Source of the DNA: Lelliottia jeotgali
GTDB lineage: Bacteria; Pseudomonadota; Gammaproteobacteria; Enterobacterales; Enterobacteriaceae
Assembly: GCA_002271215.1 (NCBI GenBank)
Contig: CP018628.1
Coordinates: forward strand, 1,426,001-1,490,000
Length of the DNA: 64,000 nt
Reading direction: 5' to 3'
The notes under the pieces are model-generated. The model made no database searches. It was not told where the DNA came from and worked only from the letters and a program-made list of their open reading frames with translations. Made by a program: the position numbers and the translations under genes. Shown here one piece after another: positions 9,539 through 18,557 of this stretch; position 1 is the stretch's first letter; each line of letters opens with the position of its first letter.

Positions 9539-10762
9539 ATGCAGCAGCTTCATCCCGACGATGTCCTTTGGCGTAACGCACGGCTGGCGACCCTGAACCC
9601 TGAGGAGCCAGCACCTTACGGGCTGCGTGAAAAGGTGGCGCTGATTGTGCGCGGCGAGACGATTGTCGCCGTCGTTCCTGACTCGGAACTGCCGAAAACG
9701 CACGCTCATCAGGTTGATCTCGACGGGCGTCTGGTTACGCCGGGCCTGATCGATTGCCACACCCATCTGGTGTTTGGCGGCGACCGCGCCGGGGAGTGGG
9801 AGCAACGCCTCAACGGCGTCTCATATCAAACGATCAGCGCTCAGGGCGGGGGGATCAATTCCACTGTCTCCGCCACGCGAGAAAGTGACACGCAAACGCT
9901 GCTGATACGAGCGGAACAACGCCTGCACCGTTTGATGCTAGAAGGTGTCACCACGCTTGAAATCAAATCGGGTTACGGACTTAACGCGCAGAGCGAAGAG
10001 AAAATGCTGCGCGTGGCGCAAACCCTTGCTCAAAACCATCCGGTGGAGATCAGCCCGACGCTGCTCGCCGCCCATGCGGTGCCGAAAGAATATCGTCAGG
10101 ATCCGGATGCGTACATTTCGCTGGTGTGCGAGCAGATCATGCCCGCTCTCTGGCGTGAAGGCCTGTTTGAAGCCGTGGACGTGTTTTGCGAAAACGTCGG
10201 CTTCACGCCGTCGCAAACCGAGCGGGTATTCCAGGCTGCCACTGCGCTGGATATTCCCGTTAAAGGCCACGTCGAGCAACTGTCTAACCTGGGCGGCGCG
10301 GCGTTAGTCAGCCGCTATCACGGCTGGTCTGCCGATCATATTGAGTATCTTGATGACGCGGGCGTAAGCGCGATGGCGCACAGCGGCACGGTGGCGGTGT
10401 TGCTGCCAGGCGCGTACTACTTCTTACAGGAACGCCAGCGCCCGCCGGTTGAACAGCTGCGAAAACAGGGCGTACCGATGGCCGTCGCCACGGATTACAA
10501 CCCTGGCACCAGCCCGTTTGCCAGCCTGCATCTGGCGATGAACATGGCCTGCGTGCAGTTTGGCCTTACGCCGGAAGAGGCGTGGGCGGGCGTTACCCGC
10601 CACGCCGCACAGGCGCTGGGGCGCGGAGCCACACATGGTCAGCTCAGGGCCGGATATGTCGCTGATTTTATCGTCTGGGACGCCGAACGTCCGGTGGAGA
10701 TGGTCTACGAACCGGGGCGTAATCCGCTGTATCAACGCGTGTTTAGAGGGAAAGTATCATGA
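9539..10762 (+). CDS. hutI: Imidazolonepropionase HutI
   Basis: HutI opens the imidazolone ring (4-imidazolone-5-propionate to N-formimidoyl-glutamate), step three of histidine breakdown. The 407-residue product is an amidohydrolase with the metal motif HTH at 74-76 ([20 protein letters not shown]), plus [13 protein letters not shown] and [10 protein letters not shown]. The start [13 protein letters not shown] gives the length of Salmonella HutI; 11 extra upstream codons would overlap the candidate operator. The stop overlaps hutG by ATGA. The frame is intact, although later genes of the pathway are broken. Confidence 0.94.
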   Translation: MQQLHPDDVLWRNARLATLNPEEPAPYGLREKVALIVRGETIVAVVPDSELPKTHAHQVDLDGRLVTPGLIDCHTHLVFGGDRAGEWEQRLNGVSYQTISAQGGGINSTVSATRESDTQTLLIRAEQRLHRLMLEGVTTLEIKSGYGLNAQSEEKMLRVAQTLAQNHPVEISPTLLAAHAVPKEYRQDPDAYISLVCEQIMPALWREGLFEAVDVFCENVGFTPSQTERVFQAATALDIPVKGHVEQLSNLGGAALVSRYHGWSADHIEYLDDAGVSAMAHSGTVAVLLPGAYYFLQERQRPPVEQLRKQGVPMAVATDYNPGTSPFASLHLAMNMACVQFGLTPEEAWAGVTRHAAQALGRGATHGQLRAGYVADFIVWDAERPVEMVYEPGRNPLYQRVFRGKVS

Positions 10763-11862
10763 AACTGTGGCGACCCACTTCGCCTCACATCTGGCAGGGG
10801 CGCGACGATAGCGCTGAGGCCAGTAACGCGCTGCGCCTCTTCCAGACTATCGCGCATACCGACTGTTTTGCGCCCAAAAACTCAGGCATTGCGCTATTAG
10901 GATTCGAATGCGATGCCGGTGTGAAACGCAACCACGGCAGGCCCGGAGCGCTACAAGCCCCGGATGTACTGCGTAAAGCGCTGGCGAACATGGCAAGCCA
11001 GGAAGGGCACGCGCGCATTACCGACATGGGCACCATCACCGTTGAAGACGATGAACTTGAAGCTGCCCAGCGCGCGCTAAGTGACGCGGTGCAAACCTGC
11101 CAGCAGTCGGGGATGCGCACGCTGGTGTTCGGCGGCGGGCACGAAACGGCCTGGGCGCACGGTCGTGGGGTACTGGATGCGTTTGCGCAGGAGCGCGTTG
11201 TGATTATTAATCTCGATGCCCATCTCGATCTACGTGAAGCTGAACACGCTACGTCAGGCACACCGTTCCGCCAGCTGGCGCAGTACTGCGAAGCACAACA
11301 GCGCGAGTTTCAGTACGCCTGCTTTGGCGTCAGCCGGGCGGCAAATACTCAGGCGCTGTGGGACGAAGCAGACCGTCTGAACGTCACTCTGGTGGAAGAT
11401 CTCGATTTTCGCCGTGCGGCGTTACCCACGCTGGAAAAGGTGCTGGCGCAAGCCGAACGCGTCTATCTGACTATCGATCTGGATGTCCTGCCCGCCGGGG
11501 AAATGCCTGCCGTTTCAGCCCCGGCGGCGCTCGGTGTTCCGGCGCTGGATTTACTCCCGGTGATCGGTGAAATCTGTCGCAGCGGAAAATTACAGGCGGT
11601 CGATTTAGTCGAATTTAACCCGACCTACGACCGCGACGGACAGGGCGCACGGCTCGCGGCGCGTCTGGCGTGGCAAATTGCTCCACTGGTGGGCATAACT
11701 CTTATTAAGGAATCACGATGTTTTCACGCTCACCGAATCAACCACCCGGTACGCCTGCCCCCTTCTATGAGAAGTGAAACAGGCCATCAGCGAAAAAATC
11801 GCCACCCGGCGTCTGCAGCCGCACGACCGCATTCCCTCCGAGGCCCGACCCGTGCCTGCTGA
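10759..11862 (+). CDS. hutG: Formimidoylglutamase HutG with frameshifted C-terminus
   Basis: HutG is an arginase-fold Mn enzyme splitting N-formimidoyl-glutamate to glutamate and formamide. Metal ligands are present: His128 in GGGHE, Asp153/His155/Asp157 in NLDAHLD and Asp240/Asp242 in TIDLD. The homologue I recall from Salmonella has about 313 residues ending WQIAHWW plus one residue. Here, after WQIA at about 307, one extra C in the CTCCACTGG segment (11681-11689) shifts the frame. Removing it gives HWWA and a stop at 11696-11698. As it stands the product is 367 residues with a foreign tail of about 57 residues reading into the hutC remnant. The catalytic core is whole, so activity could survive. 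Confidence 0.85.
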   Translation: MKLWRPTSPHIWQGRDDSAEASNALRLFQTIAHTDCFAPKNSGIALLGFECDAGVKRNHGRPGALQAPDVLRKALANMASQEGHARITDMGTITVEDDELEAAQRALSDAVQTCQQSGMRTLVFGGGHETAWAHGRGVLDAFAQERVVIINLDAHLDLREAEHATSGTPFRQLAQYCEAQQREFQYACFGVSRAANTQALWDEADRLNVTLVEDLDFRRAALPTLEKVLAQAERVYLTIDLDVLPAGEMPAVSAPAALGVPALDLLPVIGEICRSGKLQAVDLVEFNPTYDRDGQGARLAARLAWQIAPLVGITLIKESRCFHAHRINHPVRLPPSMRSETGHQRKNRHPASAAARPHSLRGPTRAC

Positions 11863-11960
11863 TCCGCCGTCGCACCTGGTCTTCCGGGCAGATCGTGTCG
11901 CACGCCAGGCTGTTATTTCCCGGTTCGCGCTACCGGCTGCAAGGCCACTTTATGTCATAG
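11718..11960 (+). pseudogene. hutC: hutC remnant: histidine-utilisation repressor with large internal deletion
   Basis: Only the two ends of a GntR/HutC-family repressor survive. After AAGGA and an ATG at 11718 the sequence encodes [19 protein letters not shown], then stops. Restoring one lost G (AAG-GTG) continues [19 protein letters not shown] and IPSEA, the start of the winged helix. Around 11841-11851 it jumps, in another frame, to [19 protein letters not shown] and the true C-terminus ending RYRLQGHFMS-stop at 11958-11960. About 80 codons remain of roughly 240, so most of the DNA-binding and all of the effector core is missing. The protein cannot be functional. Confidence 0.88.
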
Positions 11961-11970
11961 GTTTTCAAAG

Positions 11971-12086
11971 CGTGATAGCTAACACAATATAACAAAATTG
12001 TATCTTTATTGTTAAATCCGACCTTGTGCGGGGTTGTCTATACAAGTATATCTGTTTGTATCTTTCATCCCGTATGAGACCACACA
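11971..12086 (+). promoter_or_regulatory. hutUH control region: CRP-like site and second HutC-type operator
   Basis: CGTGA-TAGCTA-ACACA at 11971-11986 matches 8 of 10 conserved CRP positions. TTGTCTATACAA at 12034-12045 has perfect TTGT/ACAA ends and repeats the 11-mer found before hutI. TTGTATCTTT appears twice (near 11998 and 12057). CRP activation and HutC repression of hut are known in enteric bacteria; assignment of these exact sites is inference. Confidence 0.55.
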
Positions 12087-13770
12087 ATGTCGTCAGGTAA
12101 ATACCGTCAGCAGGATGTTCGCGCCCCGCGCGGCACCACGCTCACCGCCAAAAGCTGGCTCACCGAAGCGCCGCTGCGCATGTTGATGAACAACCTTGAT
12201 CCTGAGGTCGCCGAAAACCCGCACGAGCTGGTGGTCTATGGTGGTATCGGTCGCGCAGCGCGCAACTGGGAATGCTACGACGCCATTGTGGAAGCGCTCA
12301 CTAATCTGGAAATCGATGAAACCCTGCTGGTGCAATCCGGCAAACCGGTGGGGGTGTTCAAAACCCATAAGAATGCGCCGCGCGTGTTGATTGCCAACTC
12401 CAACCTCGTCCCGCACTGGGCCACCTGGGAACACTTCAACGAGCTGGACGCCAAAGGGCTGGCGATGTACGGCCAGATGACCGCGGGCAGCTGGATCTAC
12501 ATTGGCAGCCAGGGCATCGTGCAGGGCACCTACGAAACCTTCGTCGAAGCGGACGCCAGCATTACAACGGCTCCCTGAAAGGGCGCTGGGTATTGACCGC
12601 CGGACTCGGCGGGATGGCGGCGCACAACCGCTGGCGGCAACGCTGGCGGGCGCGTGTTCCCTCAACATCGAATGCCAGCAGAGCCGCATTGATTTCCGCC
12701 TGCGCACCCGCTATGTCGATGAACAGGCCGACAATCTCGACGACGCCCTGGCGCGTATTCAGAAATACACCACCGAAGGCAAAACCGTGTCGATTGCCCT
12801 GTGCGGCAACGCGGCAGATATCGTCCCGGAACTGGTGGCGCGTGGCGTTCGCCCGGATCTGGTGACCGACCAGACCAGCGCTCACGATCCGCTCCACGGC
12901 TATCTGCCGAAAGGCTGGACGTGGGAAGACTATCAGCAAAAATCCCAAAGCGACCCGGAAGGGACGGTGCTGGCCGCCAAACGCTCAATGGCGGAGCATG
13001 TATCGGCAATGCTGGCGTTCAGCAAGATGGGCGTACCGACCTTCGATTACGGGAACAACATTCGCCAGATGGCGAAAGAGATGGGCGTGGAAAACGCCTT
13101 CGACTTCCCCGGTTTTGTCCCGGCCTATATCCGTCCGCTGTTCTGCCGCGGTATCGGTCCGTTCCGCTGGGTGGCGCTCTCCGGCGACCCGCAAGATATC
13201 TACAAAACCGATGCCAAAGTAAAAGAGATCGTCGCCGATGACGCCCATCTGCACCACTGGCTGGATATGGCTCGCGAGCGTATCAATTTCCAGGGGCTGC
13301 CTGCGCGTATCTGCTGGGTGGGCCTCGAGTGGCGACAAAAACTCGGTCTGGCGTTCAACGAGATGGTGCGCAGCGGGGAAGTTTCCGCACCGATTGTCAT
13401 TGGCCGCGACCACTTAGATTCCGGGTCCGTTGCCAGCCCGAACCGTGAAACTGAAGCCATGCAGGACGGCTCCGACGCCGTGTCCGACTGGCCGTTACTC
13501 AACGCTTTACTGAATACCGCCAGCGGCGCGACCTGGGTGTCACTGCACCACGGCGGCGGCGTGGGGATGGGCTTCTCGCAACATGCGGGGATGGTGATTG
13601 TCTGCGATGGCACCGACGAAGCCGCCGCGCGTATTGCCCGCGTACTGCACAACGACCCGGCGACAGGCGTGATGCGCCATGCCGATGCGGGGTATGACAT
13701 CGCGATTGACTGTGCGAAAGAGCAGGGACTGAATCTGCCGATGGTCGCCGCCACACAAGGAAAACACTGA
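12087..13770 (+). pseudogene. hutU: Urocanate hydratase, disrupted by two single-base deletions
   Basis: Urocanase converts urocanate to imidazolonepropionate with bound NAD. The frame opens at 12087 ([19 protein letters not shown]-site region [14 protein letters not shown] at 50-62) and reads normally to ETFVEA near 12551, where GCG-GGA has become GCGGA. A second G is missing near 12616 (ATG-GGC read as ATGGC). Restoring both bases gives [17 protein letters not shown] and then [17 protein letters not shown], and a 561-residue protein, the usual length. Unrepaired, translation stops at 12578 after 163 residues. The downstream 1.15 kb is fully open and well conserved, so the damage is recent. 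Sequencing error in G-runs is the main alternative. Confidence 0.88.
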
Positions 13771-15296
13771 TGAATGCTTTGACTATTACTCCCGGCGCGC
13801 TGACGTTTGCTCACCTGCGCAGCGCCTGGCGTCAGCCGGTGACGCTAACGCTTGATGAAAAAGCGCATCAGGCGATCAACGACAGCGTCGCCTGCGTGGA
13901 AGCGATTGTCGCTGAAGATCGCACGGCTTACGGTATCAATACTGGTTTCGGCCTGCTGGCGCAAACGCGTATCGCTACCCACGATCTGGAAAACTTACAG
14001 CGCTCGCTGGTGCTGTCGCACGCGGCGGGCGTCGGTGAACCGCTGGACGACGAGATCGTGCGCCTGATGATGGTGCTGAAAATTAACAGCCTGGCGCGCG
14101 GTTTTTCCGGCATCCGCCTGAGCGTGATTCAGGCGCTGATCGCCCTGGTTAACGCCCAGGTCTATCCGTGGATCCCGGCTAAAGGTTCCGTTGGCGCATC
14201 GGGGGATCTGGCGCCGCTGGCGCACATGTCGCTTCTGCTGTTGGGCGAGGGCAAAGCGCGCTGGCAGGGGCAATGGCTGCCAGCCAAAGAGGCGCTGCAA
14301 AAAGCCGGATTAGAGCCGATTACGCTCGCCGCGAAAGAGGGGCTGGCGCTGCTGAACGGCACTCAGGCATCCACGGCGTTTGCGTTGCGCGGTCTGTTCG
14401 AAGCCGAAGATCTGTTTGCCTCGGCGGTGGTGTGCGGTGCGCTGACCACCGAAGCGGTACTCGGCTCACGTCGTCCGTTTGACGCGCGTATTCATGAGGT
14501 TCGCGGTCAGCGCGGGCAAATTGACGCGGCGGCGATGTACCGTCATCTGCTGACTGATACCAGTGCGATCGCTGATTCACATCATAACTGCGATAAGGTG
14601 CAGGACCCGTACTCCCTGCGCTGTCAGCCGCAGGTAATGGGCGCGTGCCTGACGCAAATCCGTCAGGCCGCCGAGGTGCTGCTGGTGGAAGCCAACGCCG
14701 TTTCTGACAATCCGCTGGTCTTTGCCGAGCAAAACGAAGTGGTGTCAGGCGGGAATTTCCACGCCGAGCCGGTGGCGATGGCCGCCGATAATCTGGCATT
14801 GGCGATTGCCGAAATTGGCGCGTTGTCCGAGCGTCGTATCGCGCTGATGATGGATAAACACATGTCGCAGCTGCCGCCGTTCCTGGTGCGCAACGGCGGG
14901 GTCAACTCCGGGTTTATGATTGCCCAGGTGACGGCTGCGGCACTGGCGAGCGAGAACAAAGCGCTGTCGCATCCGCACAGCGTCGATAGCCTGCCGACGT
15001 CCGCCAATCAGGAAGACCATGTGTCGATGGCGCCTGCCGCCGGGCGTCGTCTGTGGGAGATGGCGTACAACACGCGCGGCGTAATTGCGGTCGAGTGGCT
15101 GGCAGCAGTGCAGGGAATCGATCTGCGCGAAGGTCTAAAATCCAGCCCGCTGCTGGAGCAGGCGCGGCAGAATTTGCGCGAGCATGTCACGCACTACGAC
15201 GACGACCGTTTCTTTGCGCCGGATATTGATAAGGCGATGGAGTTGTTAAACGCGGGGAGTCTGGTGGGGTTGTTACCTGCGATATGTGCGGGCTGA
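13770..15296 (+). CDS. hutH: Histidine ammonia-lyase HutH
   Basis: HutH deaminates L-histidine to urocanate, the first step of the pathway. The 508-residue product is typical in length. The Ala143-Ser144-Gly145 triad that cyclises to the MIO prosthetic group is seen in [16 protein letters not shown], and the active-site Tyr segment is AYGINTGFG near residue 53. The ATG overlaps the hutU stop (TGATG), so translation was coupled to hutU. The frame is intact. If hutU is truly broken, HutH would release urocanate that this locus cannot process further. Confidence 0.95.
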   Translation: MNALTITPGALTFAHLRSAWRQPVTLTLDEKAHQAINDSVACVEAIVAEDRTAYGINTGFGLLAQTRIATHDLENLQRSLVLSHAAGVGEPLDDEIVRLMMVLKINSLARGFSGIRLSVIQALIALVNAQVYPWIPAKGSVGASGDLAPLAHMSLLLLGEGKARWQGQWLPAKEALQKAGLEPITLAAKEGLALLNGTQASTAFALRGLFEAEDLFASAVVCGALTTEAVLGSRRPFDARIHEVRGQRGQIDAAAMYRHLLTDTSAIADSHHNCDKVQDPYSLRCQPQVMGACLTQIRQAAEVLLVEANAVSDNPLVFAEQNEVVSGGNFHAEPVAMAADNLALAIAEIGALSERRIALMMDKHMSQLPPFLVRNGGVNSGFMIAQVTAAALASENKALSHPHSVDSLPTSANQEDHVSMAPAAGRRLWEMAYNTRGVIAVEWLAAVQGIDLREGLKSSPLLEQARQNLREHVTHYDDDRFFAPDIDKAMELLNAGSLVGLLPAICAG

Positions 15297-15298
15297 TG

Positions 15299-15467
15299 CC
15301 CTCACCCCGGCCCTCTCCCACGGGAGAGGGAGAAAACCGCACCGTGCATTTCCCTCTCCCACGGGAGAGGGAGAAAACCGCACCGAACAATTCCTTCTCC
15401 CACGGGAGAGGGAGAAAACCGCACCGTGCATTTCCCTCTCCCGTGGGGAGAGGGTTAGGGTGAGGGG
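15299..15467. repeat. 41-bp tandem palindromic repeats (three copies plus a partial fourth)
   Basis: Three near-identical 41-bp units start at 15311, 15352 and 15393, each with the hairpin CCCTCTCCC-AC-GGGAGAGGG followed by AGAAAACCGCACCG. A fourth partial unit from 15434 ends the block. The outside is bracketed by an inverted pair, CCCTCACCCC (15299-15308) and GGGTGAGGGG (15458-15467). A single copy of the same hairpin family occurs after uvrB. It begins 2 bp after the hutH stop and may act as its terminator or mRNA-stabilising element. Confidence 0.85.
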
Positions 15468-15481
15468 CCCAGCCCGCTCGA

Positions 15482-15958
15482 TCAGATATACATCGCCGTA
15501 ATCGACGCACTTCCCAGCGTATGAAAATGCACGTTAAAGCCTACCATGGCGCCGCTCGCGCCTTCATCTACCTCAATCTTCTCAACGTCCAGCGCATGCA
15601 CGGTGAAAATATACCGGTGCGTTTCGCCTTTCGGTGGTGCCGCGCCGCCGTATCCCGCTTTACCAAAATCGGTGCGGGTCTGAACTGCCCCATCAGGTAA
15701 GGCCACCAAATCTGAGCCGGAACCCTGCGGCAGCACGCGCGTGTCGGCGGGGAGATTGGCGACAATCCAGTGCCACCAGCCGGAACCGGTCGGCGCGTCC
15801 GGGTCGTAGCAGGTCACGACAAAACTCTTGGTTCCCGGCGGAACCTCGTCCCAGGCCAGGTGCGGCGAAATATTATCGCCCTGATAACCCATGCCATTGA
15901 ACACGTGGCGTTCGGGCAATTTTTCGCCGTCGCGCAGATCCTGACTGATAATCTTCAT
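15482..15958 (-). CDS. ybhB: YbhB, phosphatidylethanolamine-binding (PEBP/RKIP) family protein
   Basis: This 158-residue cytoplasmic protein belongs to the PEBP family. The family's anion pocket is represented by the CYDPDAPTGSGWWHWIVANLP segment (CYDPDAP about 50-56; WWHWIV after it) and by GKAGYGGAAPPKGETHRYIF. Length equals E. coli YbhB. The biological ligand is not known. It faces the hut repeats and lies 69 bp from the bioA stop, reading in the same direction as bioA, so read-through from bioA is possible. Confidence 0.92.
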   Translation of the reverse strand: MKIISQDLRDGEKLPERHVFNGMGYQGDNISPHLAWDEVPPGTKSFVVTCYDPDAPTGSGWWHWIVANLPADTRVLPQGSGSDLVALPDGAVQTRTDFGKAGYGGAAPPKGETHRYIFTVHALDVEKIEVDEGASGAMVGFNVHFHTLGSASITAMYI

Positions 15959-16027
15959 GCGATTTCTCCTCGGTAGCGGTGCAAAAAGTGTAAACCATCC
16001 ACAGCATACCGAGGCTAACGCGTTGGG

Positions 16028-17317
16028 TTAAATCGCAAAATGTGCGGGAATGTTAACGGCTTCGATCACCGCGTCCGTCAGTTTCTGCAACTGCGCAGGC
16101 GTGATGATGTACGGTGGCATCAGGTAGATCAGTTTGCCGAACGGACGCACCCACACGCCGCGCTCGACGAAGAACCGTTGCAACACCGCCATGTTGACAG
16201 GATGTGTCGTTTCGACCACGCCAATCGCCCCCAGCACCCGCACATCGGCGACAAATTCAGAATCCGCCGCGCCTGCCAGTTCGTGCGTGAGTTGTGATTC
16301 GATAGCCGCCACCTGCGCCCGCCATTCGCCACTTTCCAGAATGGCCAGACTTTCGCTGGCGACCGCGCAGGCCAGGGGATTACCCATAAACGTCGGGCCG
16401 TGCATAAAGCAACCCGCTTCGCCGTCGCTGATGGTGTCCGCGACGTGACGCGTGGTCAGCGTAGCGGAAAGCGTCATGGTGCCGCCCGTCAGGGCTTTAC
16501 CGAGGCACAAAATATCCGGTGCAATGTCCGCGTGTTCGCAGGCAAACAGCTTACCGGTGCGACCAAACCCGGTGGCGATTTCGTCGGCGATGAGCAAGAT
16601 GCCTTCGCGGTCGCACATCTTGCGAATACGTTTTAACCATTCCGGGTGGTACATGCGCATCCCGCCTGCGCCCTGGACCACTGGCTCCAGAATCACAGCG
16701 GCGATCTCGTGGCGATGGGCCGCCATCAGACGGGCAAAGCCGACCATATCCATCTCGTTCCACTCGCCGCCAAAACGGCTCTGCGGTGCCGGAGCAAACA
16801 GGTTTTCCGGCAGATAGCCCTGCCACAGGCTGTGCATGGAGTTATCCGGATCGCAGACCGACATCGCTCCGAAGGTGTCGCCGTGATAGCCGTTGCGGAA
16901 GGTCAGGAAACGCTGGCGCGGATCGCCTTTCGCCTGCCAGTACTGCAGCGCCATTTTCATCGCCACTTCCACCGCCACCGAACCCGAATCGGCGAGGAAA
17001 ACGCATTCCAGCGATGCCGGAGTCATGGACACCAGACGACGGCAAAGGTCAATCGCTGGCTGATGGGTGATCCCGCCAAACATCACGTGGGACATCTGGT
17101 CAATTTGCGTTTTCATCGCCGCATTCAGGCGCGGATGGTTGTACCCGTGGATGGTCGCCCACCAGGAGGACATCCCATCGACCAGCGTTTCGCCGGTGGC
17201 GAGATGCAGTTCGCACCCGCGCGCCGAGGCGACCGGATAGACGGGTAACGGCTGGGTCATGGAGGTGTAGGGGTGCCAGATATGCTGCTTGTCGAAGGCG
17301 AGATCGTCCTGGGTCAT
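16028..17317 (-). CDS. bioA: Adenosylmethionine-8-amino-7-oxononanoate aminotransferase
   Basis: BioA makes 7,8-diaminononanoate from KAPA in biotin synthesis, using S-adenosylmethionine as amino donor. The 429-residue class III PLP aminotransferase equals the E. coli length when started at [17 protein letters not shown]; six further upstream codons would cover the BirA operator. The PLP lysine lies in [12 protein letters not shown] (about residue 274), with [14 protein letters not shown] before it. It is divergent from bioBFCD and shares their operator, which begins only 6 bp from its start codon, as in E. coli. Confidence 0.96.
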   Translation of the reverse strand: MTQDDLAFDKQHIWHPYTSMTQPLPVYPVASARGCELHLATGETLVDGMSSWWATIHGYNHPRLNAAMKTQIDQMSHVMFGGITHQPAIDLCRRLVSMTPASLECVFLADSGSVAVEVAMKMALQYWQAKGDPRQRFLTFRNGYHGDTFGAMSVCDPDNSMHSLWQGYLPENLFAPAPQSRFGGEWNEMDMVGFARLMAAHRHEIAAVILEPVVQGAGGMRMYHPEWLKRIRKMCDREGILLIADEIATGFGRTGKLFACEHADIAPDILCLGKALTGGTMTLSATLTTRHVADTISDGEAGCFMHGPTFMGNPLACAVASESLAILESGEWRAQVAAIESQLTHELAGAADSEFVADVRVLGAIGVVETTHPVNMAVLQRFFVERGVWVRPFGKLIYLMPPYIITPAQLQKLTDAVIEAVNIPAHFAI

Positions 17318-17323
17318 AATCGA

Positions 17324-17359
17324 CTTGTAAACCATTTTGAAAAGTTTTAGGTTTACGAG
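17324..17359. promoter_or_regulatory. BirA (biotin repressor) operator between bioA and bioB
   Basis: CTTGTAAACC (17324-17333), a 16-bp spacer and GGTTTACGAG (17350-17359) form the classical BirA half-site arrangement; only one base breaks symmetry (A/G in the right arm). Biotinoyl-AMP-loaded BirA dimers should repress both divergent promoters here. Confidence 0.92.
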
Positions 17360-17388
17360 TATAAACCGAACCCACAGTTAATTAACAG

Positions 17389-17511
17389 TACACGAAATAT
17401 TTCGTGTGGCATCGCGGCGGCAAGCGAGCGAATCCCCGGGAGCATAGATAACTATGTGACCGGAGTGAGCAAGCGCAGCCAACAAAGAGGCCGCGCGAAA
17501 TATGAAGTGTA
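17389..17511. repeat. ERIC element inserted in the bioB leader
   Basis: An element of about 123 bp carries the ERIC core GCGAATCCCCGGGAGC, a CATAG-ATAA-CTATG hairpin, and GTGACCGGAGTGAGC, which correspond to the sequences targeted by standard ERIC-typing primers. Its ends are imperfect inverted repeats (ACACGAAATATTTCG and CGCGAAATATGAAGTGT). It separates the BirA operator from the bioB ribosome site, where E. coli has only about 40 bp. Confidence 0.85.
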
Positions 17512-17528
17512 ACTTTTGGAGAAGCCCG

Positions 17529-18557
17529 ATGGCTAATCACCCGCGCTGGACAATGTCGCAAGTCACCGAATTATTTAACAAACCTTTCCTCGAACTGATG
17601 TTCGAAGCCCAGCAAATCCACCGCCAGCACTTCGATCCGCGTCATGTGCAGGTCAGCACGCTGCTGTCGATCAAAACCGGTGCCTGCCCGGAAGACTGCA
17701 AATATTGCCCGCAAAGTGCGCGCTATAAAACCGGGCTTGAAGCCGAGCGTCTGATGGAGGTTGAACAGGTTCTCGACTCGGCGCGTAAAGCGAAAAATGC
17801 CGGTTCGACCCGATTCTGCATGGGGGCGGCGTGGAAAAACCCGCACGACCGCGATATGCCGTATCTCGAGCAGATGGTGCAAGGCGTGAAAGCGATGGGC
17901 CTTGAAGCCTGTATGACGCTCGGCACACTGAACGAAACCCAGGCGCAGCGCCTGTCGGCAGCGGGGCTGGACTACTACAACCACAACCTCGACACCTCGC
18001 CGGAATTCTACGGCAACATCATCACCACCCGTACCTATCAGGAGCGTCTGGACACCCTCGGCAAGGTACGAGATGCCGGGATTAAGGTCTGCTCCGGGGG
18101 GATCGTCGGCTTAGGCGAAACGGTGAAAGATCGCGCGGGCCTGCTGCTCCAGCTGGCGAATCTGCCGACGCCGCCGGAAAGCGTGCCTATCAACATGCTG
18201 GTCAAGGTCAAAGGTACACCGATGGCGGATAACGACGATGTGGATGCCTTTGATTTTATCCGCACTATCGCCGTTGCGCGCATCATGATGCCAACCTCGT
18301 TCGTGCGCCTTTCCGCAGGCCGCGAGCAGATGAATGAACAGACTCAGGCGATGTGCTTTATGGCGGGCGCCAACTCGATTTTCTACGGCTGCAAACTGCT
18401 GACCACGCCGAACCCGGAAGAGGACAAAGACGTTCAGCTGTTCCGCAAGTTAGGGCTGAATCCGCATCAGACCGAAGTGCTGACGGGCGATAACGAGCTG
18501 GAACAGCAGCTTTTCAACGCCGACACCGAACAGTATTACAACGCCGCTACCGTATGA
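17529..18557 (+). CDS. bioB: Biotin synthase BioB (radical SAM)
   Basis: BioB inserts sulfur into dethiobiotin, the last step of biotin synthesis. The radical-SAM cluster cysteines are Cys53, Cys57 and Cys60 ([13 protein letters not shown]). Downstream motifs [13 protein letters not shown] and [13 protein letters not shown] are typical. The start [16 protein letters not shown] follows TTTTGGAGAAGCCC, the same ribosome-site context as in E. coli; an in-frame start nine codons earlier would lie in the ERIC end. Its 342 residues are about normal. The stop overlaps the bioF ATG (ATGA). Confidence 0.97.
   Translation: MANHPRWTMSQVTELFNKPFLELMFEAQQIHRQHFDPRHVQVSTLLSIKTGACPEDCKYCPQSARYKTGLEAERLMEVEQVLDSARKAKNAGSTRFCMGAAWKNPHDRDMPYLEQMVQGVKAMGLEACMTLGTLNETQAQRLSAAGLDYYNHNLDTSPEFYGNIITTRTYQERLDTLGKVRDAGIKVCSGGIVGLGETVKDRAGLLLQLANLPTPPESVPINMLVKVKGTPMADNDDVDAFDFIRTIAVARIMMPTSFVRLSAGREQMNEQTQAMCFMAGANSIFYGCKLLTTPNPEEDKDVQLFRKLGLNPHQTEVLTGDNELEQQLFNADTEQYYNAATV

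Noticed and set aside
12087..12620. Programmed frameshifting as an explanation for hutU
   Set aside because: No slippery heptamer or downstream structure stands out, two separate -1 losses would be required, and urocanase is not known to use recoding.
12502..13770. 422-codon frame as an independent downstream protein
   Set aside because: From about 12618 onward it is the C-terminal two-thirds of urocanase; its first 38 codons are an out-of-frame reading of hutU, so it is part of the hutU pseudogene, not a separate gene.
15299..15467. Short regularly repeated hairpins resembling a CRISPR array
   Set aside because: The units are contiguous 41-bp tandem copies without variable spacers and no cas genes are near; they belong to the palindromic repeat family also seen after uvrB.
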